The translations under genes and the position numbers were made by a program. A DNA stretch of 14,914 bases from Baffinella frigidus (Eukaryota > Cryptophyceae > Cryptomonadales > Baffinellaceae): assembly GCA_026770585.1 (NCBI GenBank), contig MU646793.1:94512-109425 (forward strand), read 5' to 3'. Positions 1 to 8,800 of this stretch are shown here, piece after piece (position 1 is the first letter of the stretch; each line of letters begins with the position of its first letter). Under the pieces are notes generated by a model that made no database searches, was not told where the DNA came from, and saw only the letters and a list, made by a program, of their open reading frames with translations.

Positions 1-110
1 GGGTTTTGGGGTTTTGGGTTTTGGGTTTTGGGTTTAGGGTTTAGGGTTTGGGGTTTGGGGTTTGGGGTTTGGGGTTTAGGGTTCGGGATTTGGGGTTTAG
101 GGTTTAGGGT
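1..110. repeat. TTTTGGG/TTTAGGG/TTTGGGG heptamers
   Basis: Mixed telomere-like heptamers starting at the window edge. They lie inside a gene and continue the intronic pattern, so they are not evidence for a chromosome end. Confidence 0.93.
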
Positions 111-287
111 GAAGTATGGAGGGTGCAGGCTCATACAAAACCTGACCAGTTAAGTCAACTGCCGCACAGGGGGCGCTCGTTCGCAGCTAGCAGACTCATG
201 ACCTCTCTCGTCCGCACCTCCCAGGCTCATAACCAGTAAATAAAGAAAAAGACGACGAACCAGAAGAAGAAGCGTGCAGGAGTCCGA

Positions 288-340
288 CAGATCTCGTGGC
301 TGTCGTCGTTGAGGCGCGAGAGGAAGAGGGGGAGGAGCGG
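288..340 (-). repeat. Exon-11 3'-edge copy, donor lost
   Basis: 53 bp matching 427-479 with about six mismatches. On the minus strand it reads LLPLFLSRLNDDSHE followed by GAG|ATCTGT, so the donor GT has become AT. It is downstream of the real exon. Confidence 0.92.
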
Positions 341-430
341 CAAAACGCTAGTGGCCTCTCTGGTGCAACCCCCCAACCAAACCAGGAAAACGGCTCCAAG
401 CCCCGTACAAATCCCCCTAAAGATTCAGAC

Positions 431-540
431 CTCGTGGTTGTCGTCCTTGAGGAGCGAGAGGAAGAGGGGGAGGAGCTGCTCGATGGTGTGCTCCTTGCCG
501 AGCACCGGCGCCAGCCCCATGATCACGCTTGCCAGCGCCG
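431..540 (-). CDS. PPP2R1A: PP2A-A exon 11 (last visible)
   Basis: Residues 343-379: a split alanine, then [20 protein letters not shown] and [16 protein letters not shown], one of the best conserved stretches of the family. The acceptor is CACCAG, the donor GAG|GTCTGA. The expected next residues (VRLN...) were not found in 1-430, so the following exon lies beyond the window. Confidence 0.95.
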
Positions 541-559
541 CTGGTGAAAGGTTCAGGGT

Positions 560-605
<46 letters not shown>

Positions 606-615
606 GGTTTAGAGT

Positions 616-682
<67 letters not shown>

Positions 683-823
683 GTTTCAGCGCCGCTGCTC
701 GCGAGTGTATGGTTTAGGGTTTAAGGTCTCCTCATGAGGAGGCTTGGTAAGGTCACAGGAGCCAAGGCCAAACTTGGCGCTCCAGCCCAATGATCACGCT
801 TGCCAGCGCCGCTGGTTCAGGTT

Positions 824-855
<32 letters not shown>

Positions 856-2831
856 GGTACAGGTTGCAGGGTTCAGGGTTCAGGGTTCAGGGTTCAGGGT
901 TTAGGGTTCAGGGTTCAGGATTCAGGGTCCAGGGTTTAGGACCCTGGACGCTGCGAGGGTTTAGGGTTGAGGAAATAGATCTTATTTTTAGGGTTCAGGG
1001 TGTGGGGTATACCGCGGACGTGCTGGGAGGAGTCGTTGGCGAGGTCGCGGACGCACGGCAGGATCTGCGAGAGCGCCAGCGCCACCTGGAGATGGGTGTG
1101 GGGTTTGGTGTTTGATGGTCAAAGGATTTGACCATCAAGGTTTGGGGTTGGTTTGGGGTTGTTTGGGGTGTGGGGTGTGGGGTGTGGGGTGTGGGGTGTG
1201 GTGTTTGGTGTTTGGTGTTTGGGGTGTGGGGCATGGGGTTTGGGGTTTGGGGTTGAGTGTTGAGTGTTGAGTGTTGAGTGTTGAGTGTCGAGTGTTGAGT
1301 GTTGAGTGTTGAGGGTTGAGTGTTGAGTGTTTGGGGTGGAGGGTTGAGGGTTGAGTGTTGAGTGTTGAGTGTTGAGGGTTGAGGGCGAGGTCGCGCACGC
1401 ACGGCAGGATCTGCGAGAGCGCGAGCGCCACCTGAAAGGGGGTTTGGTGTTTGGTGTTTGGTGTTTGGAGTTTAGGGTGTAGGGTGTAGGGTGTAGGGTG
1501 TAGGGTCGGGGTGTAGGGTGTAGGGTGTAGGTTGTAGGGTGTAGGTGTAGGGTGTAGGGTGTAGGGTGTAGGGTGTAGGGTGTAGGGTTTAGGCTGTAGG
1601 GTGGTGGGGTGTTGAGGGTTGAGGGTTGAGGGTTGAGGGTGGAGGGTTGAGGGTTGAGGGTGGAGGGTTGAGGGCGAGGTCGCGCACGCACGGCAGGATC
1701 TGCGAGAGCGCCAGCGGAACCTGGTGCGAGTGTGGTGTTTGGTGTTTGGGGTGTGGGGTTTGGGGTGGAGGGTTTAGGGCGTAGGGTGCAGGGTGTAGGG
1801 TGTAGGGTGTAGGGTGTAGGGTGTAGGGTGTAGGGTGTAGGGTGTAGGGTTTGAGGGTTTTAGGGGTTCAGGGGTTCAGGGCTTTAGGGTGGTGGTTGGT
1901 AGGGTGTCGGGTGTCGGGTGTCGGGTGTCGGGTGTCAGGTGTCGGGTGTCGGGTGTCGGGTGTCGGGTGTCGGGTGTCGGGTGTCGGGTGTCGGGTACCG
2001 AGATGCGCTCACAGAAGCCCGTGACCTTGAACGCGGCCGCCGTGCGCACCTAGGAAGGGTTAAGATTTAGTGTTTAGTGTTTGGGATTCAGGGTTTAGGG
2101 TTTAGGGTTTAGGGCTTAGGGTTTAGGGGTTGGGGTTTGGGGTTTAGTGTTTAGAGTTTAGTGTTTGGGGTTAGGGTACGTGGCAGCCGTGGTTAGGACA
2201 AGACGTGAGGGTTGGACACGGGGGGGATGGACGCAACGTGAGTGTGTCGCATTTGCCCACAGGGCAAATGCGACGGATCGGCCCCAGATCGTGGGCATGG
2301 TCCTGGATTCCCAGGACCCTGCCCTGAAGTTGACTTTTGAAATGCCCCCGGGTTGACTCTTGGCACGGATGCAACGACGCGCCGTGCGGGTCGGCCACAG
2401 GGGAGGGGGGGCGCGATGGGGGGGCGGACACGCGCGGTAGTGGGCGTGTGCCTGAGGAACGCGACGATGTCGGCGCATGGGTCCAGGGCTTAGTGGTGAG
2501 TGTTTACTGTTGAGTGTTTCGAGTGCCGTATGGGAGGGCGGGTGGCGCGGGGGAAGGGTTTCGGGCGTGAGCCCTGAACCCTGAGCCCCGAACCCGGCTG
2601 TAGTTTTTTAGTTTTTAGTTTTTAGTTTTGAGGGGGCAGGGTACTGAACCTCGGCCTCGGTGTCCTTGAGGAACGAGCCGATATCTGAGGGTGAATTTTG
2701 TGTTTCGTGTTTCGTGTTCTGGGTGCCTTAGTGGAGGGTTGGTGGCGCGGGGGAAATGGTTCATGTTTCTGGGGTTCGGGTGTAGGGTGTCGGGTGCAGA
2801 ACCTTCTGGAGAGAGAGAGGGAGAGAGGGTG

Positions 2832-2873
<42 letters not shown>

Positions 2874-5800
2874 GGAGGGAGAGAGAGAGGAGAGAGAGAG
2901 AGAGAGAGAGAGAAAGAGGGTGTAGAACCTCGGCCTCAGTGTCCTTTAGGAAGGAGACGAGGGCGGGTGTCATCTGCGTCTCGACCGTGTCCTTCGCCAC
3001 CGTATCGCACAGCTGTACACGCGGGGGGGGGGGGGTTAGGCACGCAATTCGCAAGTTGACATGCTGGGTCTGTGGTATGGGCCCCGTGGCTCACATGACA
3101 TGGGAAACCCCTCCGCGATGACAGGGTGGTTTGCAGTGTCCTTGGCCACCGTGTCACACAGCTGCGCGCGGGAGAGGGGGGTTAAGCACTCAACCTCGAT
3201 TGCACTCATGCGACCCCCCCCCGCGGAAACCCCTCGATGACAGTGTCCTTGGCCACCGTGTCGCACAGCTGCGCGCAGGAGAGGGGGGTTGGGCACTCAT
3301 TTCGGGGTTAGGTACCCCCCCCCCACGGAACCCCTCGATGACAAGAGTCCTTCTCCACCGTGTCGCACAGCTGCGGCGGGGGGAGGGGGGGGGTTAGGCA
3401 CGCAATTCTCAAGTTGACATGCTGGGTCTGTGGTACGGAACCCCCCTCGAATACAGTGTCCTTGGCCACCGTGTCGCACAGTTGAACCCGCCCACAGGGG
3501 TCAGTTCTGGGGATGGGGGCCGTGTCTCGAAAATTAGGGTGTAGGGTTCAGGGTTTGCTCTCATCGGAAACTCCCTCGATTGCAGGGTGGTCCGGGTTTC
3601 GGGTTTCGGGTTGAGGCGCGCACCTCGCAGATGAGATCCGCGACCATGTAGCGCTTTCGGGTTTCAAGTTTCGGGTTTCGGGTTTCGGGTTTTTGGGGTC
3701 ATGGTTTCTGTCTTTGGGGGTTCGGGTTTCGGGGTTCGGGTGCAACCTCGCAGAAGTGATCCGCGACCATGTAGCGCACGCGCCACGACTTGTCCTGCTG
3801 CAGCTGCCGGATGATCGGGCTGCGTTTCCGCAGCCGCGTCAGAAAATAAAATAAAATAAAATAAATCAAACAGGTTCAGCAACGGGCACAGGTTTGCGTC
3901 TTTTTTTTTTAGTCCCGCTCAAAGGTACTTCCTGAATAAAGCAATTATCTCTCGGTCGGTTTAGGAATCAGGCACGGGCTTAGCTTAATTAGGGAGTTGA
4001 TAAGGCCCGTATGTAAATCAAATAGGGATTTTTTTGGTCCGTATGTAAACACCAATAACACCTTCCAGGGCGCGGATGAGGATTTCGACAGCTCACTGGG
4101 TGATCGGGCTGCCGAAACGATCCCCGCGTGAGGAAAAATAAAATAAAATAAAGTAAACAAACATGAAAAAACAGATTTAGGAATTAGGCACGGGCCGTGC
4201 AGGGAAAAAATAGGTTCACTGGTTCTGTCTCTGTCTATTTGGGCTCACCAATTTGGTTAGCCCGGGCTCTATCCCGCCTCAAAGTTGAGGGAGTTGAGAG
4301 ATTTGTACCACAACCCCAGCATGTCAACTTGCGAAAAGTCGGCCCACCCGAGTGAGGCAGAGGCTAGACTTACCCCGGCGCTCAACCTGCGTTCGCCCCT
4401 TCCGGTCCCGGCAATTGGTTCAGGAGACGGTTCTACTGAACCGGTATTTTCCGGCTCCACCGCACGCGCACACGCTCGCTCTGAGGACTGACACTCCGTG
4501 TGAAACCTGAACCCGGACCCTGACCCCAGAAACAGCGCGCTGCAGGTCGAGAGGCCTCCTCGCATGACTGCCACGCCAGACTGCTGTAGGGTGTAGCTCC
4601 CTTTGGGTCGCGCCGGCTCTCGTCAGCGGGAACCCCACCAGCTTGGCACAACAACAACAACACCAACAACAAAAGTAGAGGGATGCTGAGCTTCTTCCCA
4701 TGAAGCTCCACCCACGCGACACAACCTCAGGGTTGGACACCGCAGCCATCCCGCTGCCGAACGCCAAAAGCTTCTGAAAAATGCTCACCGGTAACGAAAT
4801 TTACTACACACATGCTTTAATAACTACTAGTACGATGAATTTGTGTGGTAAATTTCGTTACCGTGGAGTGTTCATAAATACTTGCCGCGATCATAAATAC
4901 TTGCCGCGATTAGATTCTGCAGCGCCTCCAAAAGACACCGCGTTCGACGATCATGCCCCGGGCTCTAACCCCCCCCCAAAAAAAAAATATCTAAAGTTGA
5001 CTAAGCCCGGGTAAAAAAAAATCTAAAGTTGACTTAGCCCGGGTTAGTCAACGCTCAACCCTAACCCTAACCCCTGAACCCTGGCCGGGCGCTCGGGTGG
5101 GGACGGACAAGACAGACAGCTGGGTCTTGTCGTTTGGCAGCATCTTCCCAAGGGTCACGCAGTTCTCGACAGCCACCACCCGCACCGAATCCTGCAGGGG
5201 GGTTGGGGGTTAGAGTTTAGAGCGCTGTGCAGAGAAGTTAGCCGCCGAAATAATTAAAACAATGGTGAACGTTGACGTTTTTGTACAGTGCACCTACCCT
5301 AACACAGGCTACCGTAACACATACTTACCCTCCACACATACTCCTTCGGCCGGCCCCCGATTTCCCCCTGCAAGGAAGTATGCCTGAAGGGTGGACACCA
5401 TAACACATACCTACCCTCCACACATACTCAATCAGTCCGGCCCCGACGGGTATGTGTCAGGGTAGGTCCACTGCATGTACCGGAACCGTCAAATTTTACC
5501 AACTTTTCATTATTTCCGAAGGCAGCATCTTCCCAAGGGTCACGCAGTTCTCGACAGCCACCACCCGCACCGAATCCTGGTGAAGGTTTGGGGTTTAGGG
5601 TTTAGGGTTTAAGATTCAGGGCTAGGATTGAGGTATTACGGATTAAGGATTATCGTACATGGTTTATGGTTAATGGTTTATGGTTGAGGGGTGTTGGTTT
5701 AGGGTGTATCGTACATGGTTGTGGTATATGTTTTAGGGCCTTCAAACTGCGACCGCGAGGCTCCAAAAGAGCATTCGAGCAGGAGCTCCCAGAGAGTTAA

Positions 5801-8800
5801 ACCGCGGAGACGAATAAAAACATGACTTTGCGGGTAAAAATGAATATAAAAACAGTTAACAAAAATTACTACACAATTGGGTCACAGTAGGAATAGTAAA
5901 CCCCCAAGTTTTGGGGGGAGCGGGCAGAGCCGCTGGTCTATGGGCTGTGCTGTGCTGTTAGCGTTTAGGGTCTGGGGTGTATGGTGTAGTGTTTAGTGTG
6001 TAGTGTGTAGCGTTGAGTGTTTAGTGTTTTAGTGTTTAATGTGTAGTGTTTGGTGTTTGGTGTTTAGGGGTTCGGGTTCGGGCTAGCTATGGGCGGGTCG
6101 GGGTTCGCTTCCGGTTCCGTGCAGTGCTTTCCAACAGCCCTCGTTCTGGTCGCAAACCCTCTTCACCGAGACCCCTTATTCGTACCACGGGTCGCCGGAT
6201 TCCGGCGACCTCCAGCCCAAATCAATGGGACCAAAAAGGCGGTTTGCTGGAACTCTGAAGGCTGGTGCGTTTGCCCCGCGGGTTCCGCAGCCCAGGGGGT
6301 GAGAAGCACTGAGTCTTGACGTGGCGTCAACGTCAAGGCGCCACCGTTTGGCAATTGAATTGGTTCAGGAGACGGTTCTACTGAACCGGTATTTTCCGGC
6401 TCCGCCGCACGCGCACACGCTCGCTCTCAGGACTGACACTCCGTGTGAAACCTGAACCCGGACCCTGACCCCAGAAACAGCGCGCTGCAGGGCGAGAGGC
6501 CTCCTCGCATGACTGCCACGCCAGACTGCCGGAGGGGGTAGCTGCCTTTGGGAACGCAGTTTTGGCGTTCAACTATCCCAAAAGTAGACACTTCCCCCTT
6601 TTCCTTCCGAGGAGTTGACTTTTGGCGACCCCTTGCAAGAATCTGGCGTGGTGACCCGCGCAGGGCACACGCGATCTCGGCCGCTAACCCCCTAACCTCT
6701 ACACCCTGCACCCCTGACCTCGAATCCATAATCCCTAATCCCTAACCACGCTCTCTGCTGGAAGACGCGGGTGCACTGCAAGATGCCTACCCGATCTCCC
6801 TCAGACACGTCCACCCTCCTGCCTGCCCGAGATTCCTCTCAAGTGATTCCAGAGGGAGAGGGAGATCGGGTGGGCAGCTTGCAGGGCACCCGCTTCTGCT
6901 AGCCGAGAGCGTGATGAGGGTTTAGGGATTATGGAGTAGAGGTTAGGGGTGTAGGGTGTAGAGGGTATGGGGGTTAGAGGGGTCAGGGGTTAGGGGCAAT
7001 GGGCAGGCGTCCACCCTCGTGCCACCCTCGTGCCTGCCCGAGATTCCTCTGGAGTGATTCCTCTGAAGTGACAACCTCCCGACAACCTTCCTGATGCGAC
7101 TGCAACGTCTCCAGAGAGCGAGAGGGAAAAGGGGGGAGAGCGAGAGAATGAGCGAGAGAGATAGCGAGAGAGATAGAGAGCGAGCGAGCGAGCGAAAGAT
7201 AGATAGAGAGAGAGAGAGAGTGCGAGAGAGATAGCGAGAGAGAGAGAGCGAGAGAGAAAGCGAGAGAGCGAGAGCGAGAGCGAGAGCGAGAGCGAGAGAG
7301 AGAGGAAGCTCGAGGAGGCAGCCTCGCCTGCTGCGACTGCCTACAGTACAGCCAAGGATCCAATCCCCGTTTCGACTTTCGTGTGTCAACGTAAACCGGG
7401 ACTGGCGACGTCCACGGGCACTTCCTTTCCCCTGTGCTTGGAATCACTGTGCGTGGACTGCGTGCTCCAGTCCAAGCACACCCTCCTCTGCTCTGTTCCG
7501 CCCCTCAACGTCTCCAGTACAGGTTCCACTGGCACTTTCAGAGTCCACTGAAAGGGCTCTTCTGTCAAAAAAGGCGGACCTGGTCATCTTGCGCGAGCTT
7601 TGCGAAGAGCGGGATCAGCTCCTCGTGCAGGTGTGTTGCCTCCAGAACCTGCTTCCGGGTTTAGGGTTTCGGGTTTCGGGTTTCGGGGTTGGGGTTTCGG
7701 GGTTCAGGGAACAGGAGGAGCAGGTGTGTTGCCTACAGAACCTGGTCCCGGGTTTAAGGTTTCGGGTTTCGGGTTTCGGGTTTCGGGTTCCGGTTTTCGG
7801 TTTTCGGTCTTCGGATTTCGGGTTTCGGGATCAGCTCCTCGTGCAGGTGTGTTGCCTCCAGAACCTGCTTCCGGTTTTAAGGTTTAGGGTTTAGGGTTTG
7901 AGGTTTAGGGTTCAGGGTTCAGGGTTTAGGGTTTAGGGTTCAGGGTTTAAGGTTCAGGTGGAGCAGGTGTGCTGGAGCTCCAGCACCTCGTTCCGGGTTC
8001 CGGATTTCGCATCTCCGGGTTCTGGGTTCCGGGTTCCGGGGTTAGGGTTTAGGGGTCAGGGTTTTGGGTTCAGAGTTTTGGGTTTAGGGTTTAGGGCTTA
8101 GGGTTTAAGGTTCAGGTGGAGCAGGTGTGCTGCCTCCAGAACCTGGTCCCGGGTTTCGGGTTTCGGGTTCAGGGTTCAGGGGTTAGGGGTAATGGTGTAC
8201 ACGTGGTTTAGGGTTTAGGGTTTAGGGTTTAGGGTTTAGGGTTTAGGGTTTAGGGTTTAGGGTTCAGGGTTCAGGGTTTAGGGTTGCAGTGTTGAGGCAC
8301 CTTCGCAAAGCTCCCGAGCGACTGGCACGCCGCTTTCCGCACCATCGGGACGTCGTCCTTGCACAACCCCGCGAACATCCTGCGCCCCGCATCCAGTGTC
8401 ATCCTCCTGTCTTATTCTTTTTTGTCATCCGCCCACGCTCATCTCGATGCCGAAATTATACGCCCCACATTCACCCGCACAGCCCTACCTACGTGTGTTG
8501 CACGCGGCTGCCAGCCCAGCCAGCCCGCGTCGCTGCTGAAGCCGGCGAGTGACACGGGGTCTAGCACGCCATGGGGGGCGGCGATGGGGGCTGCGGCGGG
8601 GCGGGGTGGGGGCGTACTGCCGCATTTCCGCTTTTGACGCCTCTCCCACGCGGGTGTAGACGGTCGCGAAGAGGGGCGCCGAGGCGATGCGCGTCGAGTT
8701 GTAGTCGCCCGTCGCGAGGCGGCGCAGGAGCGGCACGAACGCGTCCTCGGCCTTGGGCAGCGCCTCCGAGACCTTGGTGAGCGACTCGACCGCCTGCGCG

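Larger units (their letters stand above)
1..430 (-). other. PP2A-A intron 11 (partial): heptamers and an exon-11 3'-edge copy
   Basis: Starts GTCTGAATC at the donor. It holds unique sequence, the edge copy at 288-340, unique AT-richer sequence (111-285) and TTTTGGG/TTTAGGG/TTTGGGG heptamers at 1-110. No match to the expected next PP2A-A residues was found. Confidence 0.85.
541..1012 (-). other. PP2A-A intron 10 (472 nt)
   Basis: In sense order: CCCTGAA-type heptamers near the donor (868-1005, broken by short unique sequence), CCCTCAA heptamers, an exon-11 edge copy (776-815), unique sequence (690-775), then a long CCCTCAA array up to the exon-11 acceptor. Confidence 0.9.
1086..1998 (-). other. 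PP2A-A intron 9 (913 nt): almost wholly heptamers plus two exon-10 copies
   Basis: Starts with GTACCC and immediately CCCGACA units, then CCCTACA, CCCTCAA, the copy at 1674, CCCTACA, the copy at 1385, CACTCAA, CCCCACA and CCAAACA blocks up to the real exon 10. There is little other sequence. Confidence 0.92.
2050..2928 (-). other. PP2A-A intron 8 (879 nt)
   Basis: In sense order: a CT microsatellite, a segment around 2700-2790, a copy of the exon-8 3' edge (2646-2679), a second version of the same downstream intron segment (2490-2600), unique sequence with hairpins (2180-2480), and TTTAGGG/TTTAGTG heptamers (2065-2180). Confidence 0.88.
3013..3746 (-). other. PP2A-A intron 7 (734 nt): tandem acceptor-junction array
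   Basis: In sense order: CCCGAAA heptamers starting right after the donor, a copy of the exon-7 3' edge (3622-3654), more heptamers, then four copies of the exon-8 5' edge in a tandem array leading into the real exon. Confidence 0.92.
3820..5108 (-). other. PP2A-A intron 6 (1289 nt)
   Basis: In sense order: short heptamers of opposite polarity (CCCTAA on the plus strand, about 5051-5085), duplicated ATCTAAAGTTGACT/AGCCCGGG units (4987-5044), a hairpin, a 19-bp tandem pair, a CAA-rich patch (4650-4675), the dispersed repeat, AT-rich sequence with TTTTA runs, and a weak copy of the exon-7 acceptor (4101-4153). No gene seen. Confidence 0.85.
5192..7579 (-). other. PP2A-A intron 5 (2388 nt): foldbacks, GA tract, dispersed repeat, exon-6 copy
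   Basis: The largest visible intron. In sense order it holds unique sequence (7307-7577), a CT-rich microsatellite, a 270-bp imperfect palindrome, a dispersed repeat (6350-6552), TTTAGTG/TGTAGTG-type degenerate heptamers (5960-6070), AT-richer sequence with a TTTAGGG patch (5585-5720), the exon-6 copy, and a foldback element next to the real exon. No coding gene seen. Confidence 0.85.
7649..8300 (-). other. PP2A-A intron 4 (652 nt): heptamer arrays and four exon-5 edge copies
   Basis: Bounded by AAG|GTGCCT and CAG|GTTCTG. From the donor side it holds a (TTTAGGG)8 block (plus-strand reading), then exon-5 5'-edge copies at 8115, 7957, 7826 and 7714 separated by TTTCGGG, TTCAGGG and TTTAGGG arrays. 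All four copies keep AG|GT at the acceptor position or one very like it. Confidence 0.9.

Noticed and set aside
1-110. A chromosome end (telomere) at the left edge
   Set aside because: The units are degenerate, the orientation and content match the other intronic arrays, and the PP2A-A gene must continue past this edge.
111-287. A twelfth PP2A-A exon starting at GAG|GTGCGGACG on the minus strand
   Set aside because: The frame does not continue with the expected VRLNIIS-like sequence, and no clear acceptor with a pyrimidine tract precedes it.
549-690. CRISPR array
   Set aside because: The repeats are 7 bp with no unique spacers, in a eukaryotic intron.
864-1115. Plus-strand frame with [12 protein letters not shown] repeats (also at 7589-7894 and 14090-14578)
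   Set aside because: This is the translation of degenerate 7-bp repeats inside introns of recognised genes. There is no domain and the peptide simply reflects the repeat.
995-1691. Minus-strand frames rich in [11 protein letters not shown] and [11 protein letters not shown]
   Set aside because: Translated heptamer arrays. The only real protein signal inside them is the exon-10 edge ([11 protein letters not shown]), which belongs to PP2A-A.
4433-4711. Minus-strand frame with a signal-peptide-like start (MELHGKK, then a Leu-rich run)
   Set aside because: The hydrophobic run comes from a CAA/CAC-rich patch and the rest is the dispersed repeat. It lies wholly within PP2A-A intron 6. No family is recognised and there is no supporting start context.
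6943-7447. Minus-strand Ser/Leu-rich frames of about 150 residues
   Set aside because: They are the CT microsatellite in translation (SLSLSL, RSRSRS).
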